A DNA stretch of 33,753 nucleotides, from contig NZ_RHNQ01000026.1 in the NCBI RefSeq assembly GCF_003946275.1, positions 1 through 33,753 on the forward strand. The letters run 5' to 3'. The notes beneath the pieces are model-generated. The model was not told the DNA's origin. It saw only the letters and a list, made by a program, of their open reading frames with translations, and made no database searches. Below are positions 5,903 to 15,100 of this stretch, piece after piece. The DNA comes from Loigolactobacillus backii (GTDB lineage: Bacteria > Bacillota > Bacilli > Lactobacillales > Lactobacillaceae). Numbering within the stretch: position 1 is the stretch's first letter; the number at the start of each line of letters is the position of its first letter. The translations under genes were made by a program, and so were the position numbers.

Positions 5903-7066
5903 CTACCAGTTAGCGCCTTGCTGGTTGGCGCTGTTATTTTGCGACCAGGTTGCAGTAGGACCACTGCTGCTCTGCTGGGTGTTACCTTGCGTTCCTGTGG
6001 TTCCTGTAGTTTCGTTAGTCCCACTAGATTCAGTACCTTCAGTGCCGGTGGCGTCGGTTTCGCTGGTGTCTGTTTCCACATTGTAGGTGGTGTAGTTGAC
6101 GCCATCAAAGTAAGGGTTCGCTTTATTCATGGAAACCTCCTTGTTGGCCACCTTGGCCGCGCTCAGCCCTAATTGGTTGCGCAACTTTTTGGAGACGCGA
6201 TTAAGTTCCTTAGTAGAAGCAATTTGGTAAGAGCCACCGTTAATCGTGGCGTCTTGGCCTTGCAGTTGATCGGACTTAATCGTGTCACCAGCTGCCCGGT
6301 AGCTTTTGGCCATGGCCGTCATGTCGCCAAAACTAATGTCGGTTCGAATGTTCTTTTTGACGATGTTCAAAACTTTTTGATAATTGGTCAAACTGTTGGC
6401 GGATAACAATTTATTTGCAACAGCCTTGATCACTTGTTGCTGGCGTAATTGCCGGCCGTAATCGCCTAAAGGATCCTGATAGCGCATGCGGGCGAAGGTG
6501 AGTGCCTGTTTGCCGTTTAAGTGGTGGGTGCCTTTAGTGATTGTGATGCCGTTGAAGTTAAAGGTGTACTTGCTAGTGACGGTGACGCCGCCGACTGCGT
6601 TGACCAGATCCTTCATGCCGCCCATGTTAATCGTTAAGTAATAGTTAATTGGCACGTTAAGTAAATTTTTAACGGTATTCTTGGCCGTGGTTGAACCGCC
6701 AATTTGGTAGGCGGCGTTAATCTTTTGAATCGAGCTTTCGCCATCAGCCTTCATTGAAGCTAAGGTATCCCGGGGAATACTCATTAAAGTTGTCTTTTTG
6801 GTTTTCGGATTGATCGTCGCGACCATCATTGTGTCGGAACGACCTTTATCGGTGCGACCATCGGAACCAGTATCGATACCTAATAGTAGGATCGAGATTG
6901 GCTTTTTGGCCTTAATTTGCTGGCTGGCTGATTTGCTAGCCGAATCGGCATTGGAATAAACATCATTGGCGGTTTGCTGAACCTTGTAGTAAGCCACCCC
7001 TGCGTAAACAGCGACGCCAATAAGCGCCAGCAACACAATTATGAGGACCCATTTCCATTTACCCAT
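5903..7066 (-). CDS. LytR-CpsA-Psr (LCP) family cell-wall ligase
   Basis: 387 residues as read from ATG 7066. LCP enzymes transfer undecaprenyl-linked glycopolymers (wall teichoic acid, capsule) to peptidoglycan outside the membrane. There is one N-terminal membrane helix (KWVLIIVLLALIGVAVYAGV), then the LCP domain: SILLLGIDTG, GRSDTMMVATINP, SIPRDT, KINAAYQIGG, HHLNGKQALTFARMRY and the RQQQV stretch. It ends in a Ser/Thr/Gln-rich tail. ATG 7066 has no ribosome site. A good one (AGAGGG) stands 6 bases before a GTG at 7092-7090, which opens VRRRKQK but is out of frame with the gene by one base at an A7 tract; see findings. Convergent with abiE. Confidence 0.9.
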   Translation of the reverse strand: MGKWKWVLIIVLLALIGVAVYAGVAYYKVQQTANDVYSNADSASKSASQQIKAKKPISILLLGIDTGSDGRTDKGRSDTMMVATINPKTKKTTLMSIPRDTLASMKADGESSIQKINAAYQIGGSTTAKNTVKNLLNVPINYYLTINMGGMKDLVNAVGGVTVTSKYTFNFNGITITKGTHHLNGKQALTFARMRYQDPLGDYGRQLRQQQVIKAVANKLLSANSLTNYQKVLNIVKKNIRTDISFGDMTAMAKSYRAAGDTIKSDQLQGQDATINGGSYQIASTKELNRVSKKLRNQLGLSAAKVANKEVSMNKANPYFDGVNYTTYNVETDTSETDATGTEGTESSGTNETTGTTGTQGNTQQSSSGPTATWSQNNSANQQGANW

Positions 7067-7118
7067 CCGTTTTTTTGTTTACGTCTTCTCACAAGCGACC
7101 CTCTTTCGTTGATCTAGA

Positions 7119-7358
7119 GTGTTTGAAAAAGCGGTTAGGTTCTACTCCGCAATTGGGGATTATTACTAGCCGCGCTTACGATGGCGATCGGACTAAGATG
7201 AATCGAAGTCCGAAGCGCAGCCCAAAACGCTAATAATCCTGATGCTACGGACGATGGCCATTCTTGTGGCAAAAGCCAAGGGACACAGTTATAAAGCCAA
7301 TAACTGCTTGCAACTAAGTTCATCTCAGTCACCGCAAGAAGCTGCTTTTTTCAAACAC
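7119..7358 (+). repeat. Modular palindromic repeat, copy R2
   Basis: A 240-bp element with ends GTGTTTGAAAAAGC and GCTTTTTTCAAACAC, directly upstream of the LCP gene. It contains the CGGACT...AGTCCG arm within a GATTATTA / TAATAATC stem, and an arm TGGC-AAAA-GCCA. A loose right end is repeated at 7392-7410 (AAGCTGCTTTTTCAAACG). Confidence 0.85.
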
Positions 7359-7725
7359 GTTTAAACTAAATTTGTCCGGGAAAGCATCGGAAGCTGCTTT
7401 TTCAAACGTATTTGGTCGGCGCTAAATTTATGGTTTGATTATTTAAATAATAATAGCACTAATTTCGCTGATAATTGTAAAGAAACTTTGAAGATTATGA
7501 AGTGCGGCTAAAAATGGCGGCGAATCTCGGGAAGCAGCCACTGCTGGATTGGTGTGGATTATTGAAAACTAGTCTAAGGAGCACAGCTGGCAGCAATGGC
7601 AAATAAGCCGATTGGCCGGTACTTATTTGGCGTGTTGAATTGCCTGATCATGACTCGTTGTGAAGGATAAGCGATCATGGAAAATCAATGAATGACTTTT
7701 TACTAAAACGAAATAGTGAACAAAA
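7359..7725. other. Non-coding spacer before the replication genes
   Basis: No supported gene. Contains a solitary right end of the palindromic repeat (7392-7410). The rest shows nothing I recognise. Confidence 0.4.
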
Positions 7726-7770
7726 CTTTTTGTAAAGTTTTTGTAAAGTTTACAAAAAGTTTACAAAAAA
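7726..7770. repeat. Array of four 10-bp half-sites upstream of the replication initiator
   Basis: TTTTTGTAAA at 7727-7736 and 7738-7747, then its exact reverse complement TTTACAAAAA at 7749-7758 and 7760-7769. Each is separated by a single G, giving an 11-bp period, about one helical turn. The array lies 110 bp before the initiator gene and resembles an iteron or operator block in an AT-rich stretch. Confidence 0.75.
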
Positions 7771-7878
7771 ACGCTTTTTGGGCGGAAATTTGGTCAATTT
7801 GGGTCACAAAATAGGCTGCTAAATTGTTATTAGTTCTGTTAGGTTTAAAAAAATAATTTAAAAAAGAGGTTTAAGAAG

Positions 7879-8919
7879 ATGATTCAACTACCAAATAACT
7901 TTTTAAACAGTCCTAAAATTCAATACCTATTTAGAAGTACCAACTTCAGTCAAGGAAAGAGTTACTATTTCTTATTTCAGGAACTGTTATTTGCGGCGGC
8001 CAAGGTAAATGATCATGGTGAAATCTATTTAAAAAAAAGCGAACCCATTCAATTGGCGCAGATCCGCCACTTTTGTCACAGCTATCGGTCCGAGTACCTG
8101 GAAGCGACATTAGCGGGTTTAATCGCCGCCAAATTAGTTTGTTGGACGGCCGAACAACACTTACAAATCCTGGATTGGCAACGTTACGTTATCCCCGAAA
8201 AGCAGGGGACCGCCGCAATGGCCGGGGCGAAGGCAGGTTTTCAAGTCGCTGAAACAACTGGGGGGAAAGCTGATTTTCAAAGTAACACTATTGCTGGAGA
8301 AAAAGCAGTCGCAAGGTTTAATCCAACAACTCGGCTAGGCTTAAATTCAACGTCCGGGGCAATGGCCAATTCGGCCACTAACGCATCAACCCCAACTTAC
8401 CAGCAGTTACTAGCGGTGGAAAAGCAGGCGGCCTTGAGACGGCAGCGGCTGCTTAAGTTGCAGGAACAGGCCCAGTGGGATGCTCTAGAAATTACGGCAA
8501 CGGAAAAGCAAGTGCTATTAAAATTACTGCGGGACTTTAATCAACTCACCGGCAAAAATTTTGGTGTCGCCATTGAAAATATTCAGCCGCTTTTAATTCA
8601 GTTGCGCAACGGTCATTCGCCTGCGTTGATCAAAAGAGTCATTCAGTACAAACAGCAGCAATGGGCTAATACCGATTTTCACGCCTACATTCGGCCGTTA
8701 ACTATTTGCGGGGCCAAATTTGCCCAATACTGTAACGAATTGCCCGTTCAACCTAGTAACGGCGCCAAACCGAAAATGATCCAGCACAGTCGTCAGGAGT
8801 ATTTAAAGTTAATCATTCAGCAAAATAACGGTGATTTAAGTAGAATCATGCGGGTGATTGAAGTTGAACACGCCAATTTTAGCCAAAAAGAAGTGGAGGC
8901 CGCCTTAAATGATGTTTGA
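7879..8919 (+). CDS. Phage-like replication initiator (replisome organizer)
   Basis: A 346-residue protein. The N-terminus (about 1-110) looks like a phage replisome-organizer winged helix (PKIQYLFRS, YYFLFQELLFAAAKVNDHGEI). A low-complexity linker follows (about 115-185). The C-terminal part (LLRDFNQLTGKNF, IQYKQQQW, FHAYIRPLTICGAKFAQYCNEL) matches the conserved C-terminal domain of phage replication proteins (Phg_2220_C type, DnaD-related). Such proteins bind the origin and load the helicase. The ribosome site is AGAGG. It overlaps the helicase gene by 11 bp and follows the half-site array. No integrase or structural phage gene is in the window, so this looks like a remnant or domesticated module. 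Confidence 0.7.
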   Translation: MIQLPNNFLNSPKIQYLFRSTNFSQGKSYYFLFQELLFAAAKVNDHGEIYLKKSEPIQLAQIRHFCHSYRSEYLEATLAGLIAAKLVCWTAEQHLQILDWQRYVIPEKQGTAAMAGAKAGFQVAETTGGKADFQSNTIAGEKAVARFNPTTRLGLNSTSGAMANSATNASTPTYQQLLAVEKQAALRRQRLLKLQEQAQWDALEITATEKQVLLKLLRDFNQLTGKNFGVAIENIQPLLIQLRNGHSPALIKRVIQYKQQQWANTDFHAYIRPLTICGAKFAQYCNELPVQPSNGAKPKMIQHSRQEYLKLIIQQNNGDLSRIMRVIEVEHANFSQKEVEAALNDV

Positions 8920-10192
8920 AATTCAGATTTGCGCCTATTTGTTGCTCCATCCAGAAGTGATTAAAACGAAACTAATTCAACCCAAGTGGCTGGGAGCTGA
9001 ACATTACCGGACGCTGCTGCGTTTTATTTTGGACAATCGTGGTGAGTTTAAAAGTGCTAACGAAATTCAGACGCGCTTTTTGGCCACTTTCCCGGCTGAA
9101 TTAGACGAGCAGCAGTGGCAGGAAATGCGCAGTGCCAAAGTTAGTGAGGCCAGTTTTAACGATGCGGTCCACGGCCTGCACTTTTGGTATTTGCAGGGTG
9201 AAATTCAGGCCCGGGCCAGTGAATACACGAAATACCCCAGTGTGGAAAATTTGGATTTCGTTTTGCAGTTAGGCCAAGAACTTCACGACATGAATTTGCC
9301 TGCGTTGCCCACTAAACCATTATCCGATTACGGGGCGGATTTGCTGCACTATTTGGACAATCCGCGGCCAACGGGCATTAAAACTTTTGCGGACGTCGAT
9401 TCTGTTTTGGGCAATGGCCTACACGGTGGTGTTTTGTGGACAATCGGCGCCCGGCCGGGAGTTGGTAAATCAGCGTTTGGCCTTAATTTAATTCAGAGCG
9501 CTTTACGGACAGATCCACAAGTGGTGGCTGATTTATTTTCCCTAGAAATGACCGGCGAAGATAATTTTTACCGCACGGTTTCGTACCACACGGGCATTCC
9601 AGTCAACAAGTTTAGCAATCCAGCGGGGGTTTTGACCGGCAACGAAAAAGCCAGCGTTAAAAAAATTGTGCCCACCGTGATCAAACAAAAAATGAATCTC
9701 CACGATAAGATTTTAGTTTTGCCACAAATCATCAAAGTGATTCGCGATAACGCGCGGCGGGCGCCAAAGGGTAAGTATTTTGCGGTGATTGATTATTTGC
9801 AAATCACTAGTTTGGAACGAGTGCAGGCCCGCTCTAGTGATCGCCGTCTGGAAATTGAGCAGATCACCCGGGAATTAAAACTGTTAACCAACGAGCTGGA
9901 TATCCCGATTGTGCTATTTTCCCAGCTAAATCGTGAGCTAGAAAAACGGCCAGACAAAACGCCGCAGCTGGCAGATTTACGCGAATCCGGCAGTATCGAG
10001 CAGGATTCCAACGTGGTGGCCTTTCTTTACTGCCCCAATCAGGCCGAAGAGCGCCAGACCGAGCGCTACGTGAACTTATTGTTTAAGAAAAATCGCTCTG
10101 GCAGCCTGGCCGAGCTCAGCTTTTTGTTTCTCCCCCGGCAGATGATCTTTTTACCCCAACACGGGGAGGAGCTGGAAAATAGGGTTAAATAA
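8909..10192 (+). CDS. DnaB-type replicative DNA helicase
   Basis: A 427-residue DnaB-family helicase that unwinds DNA at replication forks as a ring of six. The short N-terminal domain spans about 1-130. The RecA-like domain has Walker A GARPGVGKS (180-188), Walker B with FAVIDYLQI (291-299), the LFSQLNRELEKRP and DLRESGSIEQDSN motifs (336-368) and the arginine finger KNRSG (395-399). GGAGG precedes the ATG by 9 bases. It is coupled to the upstream initiator by overlap. Its pairing with a phage-type initiator and divergence from a housekeeping DnaB suggest a phage or mobile-element origin. Confidence 0.88.
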   Translation: MMFEIQICAYLLLHPEVIKTKLIQPKWLGAEHYRTLLRFILDNRGEFKSANEIQTRFLATFPAELDEQQWQEMRSAKVSEASFNDAVHGLHFWYLQGEIQARASEYTKYPSVENLDFVLQLGQELHDMNLPALPTKPLSDYGADLLHYLDNPRPTGIKTFADVDSVLGNGLHGGVLWTIGARPGVGKSAFGLNLIQSALRTDPQVVADLFSLEMTGEDNFYRTVSYHTGIPVNKFSNPAGVLTGNEKASVKKIVPTVIKQKMNLHDKILVLPQIIKVIRDNARRAPKGKYFAVIDYLQITSLERVQARSSDRRLEIEQITRELKLLTNELDIPIVLFSQLNRELEKRPDKTPQLADLRESGSIEQDSNVVAFLYCPNQAEERQTERYVNLLFKKNRSGSLAELSFLFLPRQMIFLPQHGEELENRVK

Positions 10193-10215
10193 GTGAGGGG
10201 CTGGCAGGTGTGAGT

Positions 10216-10547
10216 TGTACAAAATAGACCTAAAAGGCTAGGAGGTGCCATGTTTCGAGTGTGCGAACTTTGCACTAGGAGAATGCCACTAGCAGTCCAA
10301 GCTTGCTTGGCAACTGCTATGGACAACGTAAGCAAATAAAGGCAACGGTTCTAAGTTGCTAACAATACTTGTTGCGCTAGTGGCCATCATCCGTAAATAG
10401 GATTTTGTGCTTGCACAAAATAGACCTAAAAGGCTAGGAGGTGCCATGTTTCGAGTGTGCGAGCTTTGCACTAGGAGAATGGACATCATCCGTAAATAGG
10501 ATTTTGTGCTTGCACAAAATAGACCTAAAAGGCTAGGAGGTGATTTC
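10216..10547 (+). repeat. Triplicated leader of the Phd-type antitoxin gene
   Basis: A unit of 99 bp (clean period between 10402 and 10501) carries the palindrome ATTTTGTGC-TT-GCACAAAAT, the segment AGACCTAAAAGGC and the ribosome site TAGGAGGTG. Three copies of the ribosome-site segment begin near 10219, 10415 and 10514. The first lacks the left half of the palindrome. Copies 1 and 2 each open a short ORF at the same place, (M)FRVCELCTRRM..., of 29 codons (10250-10339) and 17 codons (10446-10499). Copy 3 opens the phd gene. Copy 1 is split by a 98-bp insert (10286-10383). Confidence 0.8.
10286..10383. mobile_element. 98-bp hairpin-rich insertion
   Basis: Present in the first leader copy but absent from the second, so it is an insertion or the ancestral sequence lost later. 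Ends CCACTAGC / GCTAGTGG form an outer stem. Inside are AGCAGT-CCAAGC / GCTTGG-ACTGCT (about 10292-10319) and GCAAC / GTTGC (about 10342-10359). MITE-like; no protein is encoded apart from readthrough of the short ORF. Confidence 0.5.
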
Positions 10548-10730
10548 ATGCAAGAATTAACCGTGACGGAGGCCAAAACGCAGCTCAACCGGCTAGTCCG
10601 CGAGGTGGACCGGAACAGCGGCAGCCTGCTAATTCGCAACACGCGTACCGGTGACGTGGTCGTTTTGCTGGCGGCCCATCACTGGCAGGCGGAACTACAG
10701 AATTTGCTAGGTGAAAAATTGAAACTGTAA
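10548..10730 (+). CDS. Phd/YefM-family antitoxin
   Basis: 60 residues from the ATG at 10548, 6 bases after AGGAGGTG. It opens MQELTVTEAKTQLNRLVREV, the Phd/YefM dimerisation and DNA-binding fold, and continues with LLIRNTRTGDVVVLLAAHHW, the usual 'NGKPVAVLVS' strand. Such antitoxins bind their promoter and neutralise a RelE/YoeB or Doc toxin. No toxin of these families follows; the next gene encodes an unrecognised protein. The palindrome repeated upstream (ATTTTGTGC / GCACAAAAT) is the likely operator. A longer in-frame start at 10506 lies within the leader repeat and is unlikely. Confidence 0.8.
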   Translation: MQELTVTEAKTQLNRLVREVDRNSGSLLIRNTRTGDVVVLLAAHHWQAELQNLLGEKLKL

Positions 10731-10806
10731 GGGATGAAATGTCAATTAAGGAATTAATTGCATAACTACTGCAAAATGTATCGATCCTAGAAGGAGGTTC
10801 TAAGCC

Positions 10807-11070
10807 ATGGCAGAAACAGAAACTAATAAGGTTGCACCTAGCAATCGTGTGGCGTCGGGGACATTAATGACAAGCCCACAAAGCTCAGCCTGGTGCCCCA
10901 AAGATTACTTAGATCGAAAGCTGTATCCAGATGAAAGGCTAGGGCGGCTTGGTCAGCTGTGGTACCGTCAAAGTGATAGGCTGAATTTTCTAGAATTTGT
11001 TCGTTTTCTATGCCTGAATCAGGCCAACGCGCAAGCTGTTTTAAAAATGTTAGGGGCGCAAGAAGACTAA
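10807..11070 (+). CDS. Hypothetical protein, 87 residues
   Basis: Not recognised. ATG 9 bases after a perfect AAGGAGG, so it is probably expressed. The first 30 residues are polar and disordered-looking; the rest (YLDRKLYPDERLGRLGQLWY, then LNFLEFVRFLCLNQANAQAV) is likely helical, with no membrane segment. It stands 76 bp after the Phd-type antitoxin, where a toxin would be expected, but it shows no RelE, Doc or HicA features. A role as the partner of Phd is only a positional guess. Confidence 0.5.
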   Translation: MAETETNKVAPSNRVASGTLMTSPQSSAWCPKDYLDRKLYPDERLGRLGQLWYRQSDRLNFLEFVRFLCLNQANAQAVLKMLGAQED

Positions 11071-11080
11071 TTTTGACCAA

Positions 11081-11219
11081 GCGTTGAAAAATACGGTTAC
11101 TAATACCATTCCTAGGTAGGTTGCGATTCGGACTTCGGTTCATCTTAGTTCGATCGACATCGTCAGCGAAGCCAATAATAATCCCCAATTGCGGAGTAGA
11201 ACCTAACCGCTTTTTCCAC
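11081..11219 (-). repeat. Modular palindromic repeat, copy R3 (degenerate, inverted)
   Basis: On the minus strand it reads GGAAAAAGCGGTTAGG, then the CCGCAATTGGGGATTATTA segment and the CGAACT...AGTCCG arm. Its far end is badly decayed (GTTGAAAAAT). No clear terminal inverted repeat is left. Confidence 0.65.
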
Positions 11220-11573
11220 CACTCCCACCACTATTTTAATAAAAATAGTTAAGAAACACGCTAGATGTGTCAATGAAACAGGGACCGGTAAATTTATTTT
11301 TGCTGTGTCCCTATTAGTATGTAAGCGGTATACTTGCATAAGCAACACTGATTCAGACATAGAAAGGCTTGCCTTGAAAAAGTGTCAAAAGACAAAAGAA
11401 AGTCACTGAAAACTTGATTTTTTTTATTTAGGAGTGGGACTATAATAGATTTTAATGAGGGCTATTTTAGTTAGTTGTGATTAAAAAATGGTTTTACATT
11501 TACTTGATCAATTTAATGTAAACGTAGTTGAAAAGGCAGTGTAACAGCATGAACTGCCAGTGATGGAGGGATT
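11220..11573. other. Non-coding spacer before the VOC gene
   Basis: No supported gene. A perfect -10 (TATAAT, 11441-11446) is about 130 bp upstream of the VOC gene; the nearest -35-like TTGATT is 21 bp away, which is too far for a normal promoter. Nothing else recognised. Confidence 0.4.
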
Positions 11574-12044
11574 ATGATGACGGCTCACAGCGCAATTTAT
11601 CCATATTTAACTTTTGCTAATACGAAGGAAGCACTGGCTTATTATCAAACCGTTTTTGATGCCCAGAATATTGTTCGTCTACCGGTAACGGCCGCGGCGG
11701 CGCAAGCCATGCAGGTTCCAAGTGGGGTGGATTTTTCCCAGTTAACGATGCACGCGGCATTTACCATTTTAGGTGAGTGGCTTTACGCGGCGGACAACTT
11801 TGAACAAAATCAGCATTTGACCAACAGTACCCGTCTATTGCTTGATATTGATAGCGATGATGCTCAGAAATCGGCGACTGCACAGGCTCTGTACGACCGC
11901 CTAATGCGTGAGCCAACCATCAAAATCGATATGCCTTTGGCTGATCAGGGCTGGGGCGCCAAACTGGGGATGTTCACCGATAAATACCAAATTCAGTGGA
12001 TGTTGCAACTGCGTTCTTGGTCCCAGCCTAACCCAGGGGCCTAA
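11574..12044 (+). CDS. VOC-superfamily (PhnB/glyoxalase-like) protein
   Basis: A 156-residue protein with the PhnB-type vicinal-oxygen-chelate pattern: IYPYLTFANTKEALAYYQTVFDA at the N-terminus, TMHAAFTILGEWLYAAD in the middle and the closing segment WGAKLGMFTDKYQIQWMLQL. Members bind a metal and act on small molecules or drugs, but many have no known substrate. The central strand reads MHAAFTI where PhnB proteins often have 'H..L.I.G'. GGAGGG lies 3 bases from ATG 11574 and 6 from ATG 11577; the second is the likelier start. A monocistronic gene upstream of the adhesin. Confidence 0.75.
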   Translation: MMTAHSAIYPYLTFANTKEALAYYQTVFDAQNIVRLPVTAAAAQAMQVPSGVDFSQLTMHAAFTILGEWLYAADNFEQNQHLTNSTRLLLDIDSDDAQKSATAQALYDRLMREPTIKIDMPLADQGWGAKLGMFTDKYQIQWMLQLRSWSQPNPGA

Positions 12045-12149
12045 TTGTAGTTAGACTGTAGGCGGCATTAGTTTTTTGAAAATAATTTTGGATTGGAACT
12101 AATTAGCGGGCACTCAAGAAAATAGTAAATTAAGTAAGGAGAGTGAATA

Positions 12150-15100
12150 ATGAAAATTCGTCGATTATTAAATGCGCAACGGGATGTTAAGCAACACTAT
12201 AAAATGTATAAGGCTGGCAAACGTTGGTTGTATACTGGTATTTCTATGGCAACGCTGGGTTCAGCGCTTCTATTTGGTTTGACAACTAATACGGAAGCGG
12301 CGACTAGTAACACTAGTGACGCAACTTCGGCCAGCACTGAGACGGCGACTTCTGCGGCCAATCAATTAACCGCTAAAACAGTGGCGTTGAAGGCAGGTGC
12401 CACCAGTTCGGCGGCCAGTCAGAGTACGGTTTCTAGTGCAGCCAGTTCTACGACCACGCAGAGCAGCGCTACCAGTGCGACCAGCACTGAGGCAAAGGCA
12501 AGTACAGCTTCCAGCGCGGCCAGTTCCGCTGCTAAGCAGAGCACCGCTAAAAGTACGGCCAGTTCAGCGGTAAATGAAAGTAGTGCCGCCAGTGCGACTA
12601 CAACTAGCAGTCGAACTACTGGTTCCAATGCAACGAGTTCGGCCGCCAGCAGTGTTGCTAGTTCCGCGCTAAAGCAAAGTGGCGGCTCAACTAATGATCA
12701 AAGCTTGGTTTCAGGTATTTCATCAACTACGCCGGCTGCTTCCAGTACGGCCACGCCACCAAGCAGTGTTGCTGGCTCAACGGCCAGTTCGGCCGAGAGT
12801 TCAGCGGTCTCAAATGACCCAACTAACGCTTCAAGTACCAGCAGTAGTGCAGCTAGCGATACTGCCGCCGTTACGGCTAGTGATGTGGCAAATGTTAGCG
12901 GGGCCACGGTAGTCGTTCCTAGCCCGGCAACCACAGATAACGCCGAGCAAGTGGCGGCAATTAATTTGGCCAATAATTTAGTGGCCAGTGGCGCCAACCA
13001 AACATTGATTTCTTCCGCCGCAACAGCTACTAGTGTGGTGGCCACCGCGGCTAAAATGGCCCGGGTGGTAACGGCTGCAGTCGCAACCAACATTACTATT
13101 GGCAATGTCAGCAAAACTTATAATGATCAGCCGGGTACACCAGTGACGTATCAGGTTATTTTGTCTTCTAATTTAAAGGCACCGGCCTCTTGGTACTTAT
13201 CGGGTACAAATAATACGATGATTGCTGGAGCATCTGGTGATATTGATTTAACGGCGGTGGCGCAGGATGCTGGGATTTACACGATTACGTTAACGGCGGC
13301 TGGCTTGGCGGAAATTCAGGCGGCTAATCCAGGCGTTGACGTTACCATGGCTGATGTGACAGCGGGAACGTTAACCATCAAACAGGCCCTAGTACCTTCC
13401 CAGGCAATTAAGGTTGTTTCGCAGTCAAAAGATTTTGATAATGACGCAACTAATATGCCGACTAACTATCAGGTCACGTTACCTAGTTTCTTAACGGCGC
13501 CAACAACTTGGACGCTAGATAGTAGTAATACTGCTGGTTCAACAACCCTTACATATGATGTGCCAGTTAGTACCGGTGATTTGACCAATGTCAGCAGTCA
13601 AAGTATTGGAACTTACCCGATTACGCTGAGCACGCAAGGATTGAGTGCTTTACAGGCCGCTAATCCAAATTACGCCGTGACGGCAGATGCAGTGGTCGCC
13701 GGCAACTTTACGATTATGGTCAATAACAAGGTGATTGTCGGGGCCGCAACAGCCACAACAAAATTACCAACAACGCTGAGTGTGACGTTAAATGACGGTT
13801 TAACTGCACCAACTGATTGGACGGTTTCTTACAACAATACAGGGCAGAATTCCATCGTCTATAATGTTCCAATTTCCTATTTTGATACTTCGAATGTTCA
13901 ATTAGGTGTGAATGGCAATTATAGTGTGACTTTGACGGCTGCCGCTTTAGACGCTTTAAAGGCGGACAACCCAACGGTAGCGTTTGATGGCAACAACGTT
14001 CAGGACGGCTCGATTACGGTCAATACCGCAGCTACAGCATCGACACATTTTAATCCAGGTAACTACTATGTCACTATCAAAGGTCAGAGTGAAGGTGAGG
14101 CATTCACGATCGCCGATGGTTCTGGCTTAACTTTAGAATTACGTCTATTGAATAATAACGCGGGTAAATTAACGGTTTCCAACTTAACTGAATTTGTTAT
14201 TATTCCCAGTGGCTTTGATATTGCAACGGTGAACGCTGCCAATCAGTACACGCAGTCAAGTACGCCGGCGGAAACGTTAAAAGCTGCCATTATTGCTGAA
14301 TTGGAAAGCGGAAATGTTGCTTATTCTGGTCTAACGGTAACCCAATTGACTGACTACAATGGTCGGCAAACTTTTGAAATTCAGTTTGGTTCAGTAAATA
14401 CGGTGGGTGGCCTGTTTGATCTACCTGTTGTTGCCAACAGCGATTCTGGGACAACATCGGGCTACGTTGGGACTAACGCTGGTTCACCTGACTCATCCGT
14501 AATGTATTTAACTAGTGACCCAGCGTATACGCAAGGTGACTATGCAGTTACTTTAAGCGGCTATTCCAACGTTGCAACTGTGGCCAACGCACTAGGTATT
14601 ACGGGTGCTTACGTGCTTAATTCTAGTTATACTAGTTTTATTTATCCTTACACGATTGTCACGGGCCAGGTCCAAGATACCTATAATTTGGTGGGACCAG
14701 CTAAGACTAATTTAGGAAGCGTGTCCTTTACTGGCGATTCCCAGACCACCTACGATCCGATGACGAAGCTGCAAGCAACGATCGTGCAAAATGGACATAC
14801 TTACGTTTTGGTGAATAGTTCCGTTACTACACCACAACTTTTCCCACAAATCGTTAACCCAATCGCCTCAGAAGCGACAGTTAGTACCGGTAATACTTAC
14901 ACGGTTTATTACCAAGAAGAGGTCAACGAAAGTGACGTGGCTGATCAGGTAACGGCAATTACGGTTCAAAATCAGGCCAAAGTTTATGATGGCTTGACTA
15001 GCACAGATCCAACCAGTTATTTAGTGTACGTACCGGCCGGTTATACCGTGCCCACTGACTGGATCGCCACTACTAAGGCGAATTATTACGAAGTTGCGAC

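Noticed and set aside
7879-10192. A complete prophage
   Set aside because: Only the replication pair is seen; no integrase, repressor, terminase, structural or lysis genes flank it in this window.
10286-10383. tRNA or tRNA-like gene from the cloverleaf-like stems
   Set aside because: The stem lengths and absence of the T-loop GTTCNA and CCA-end features do not fit a tRNA; only general multi-stem folding is seen.
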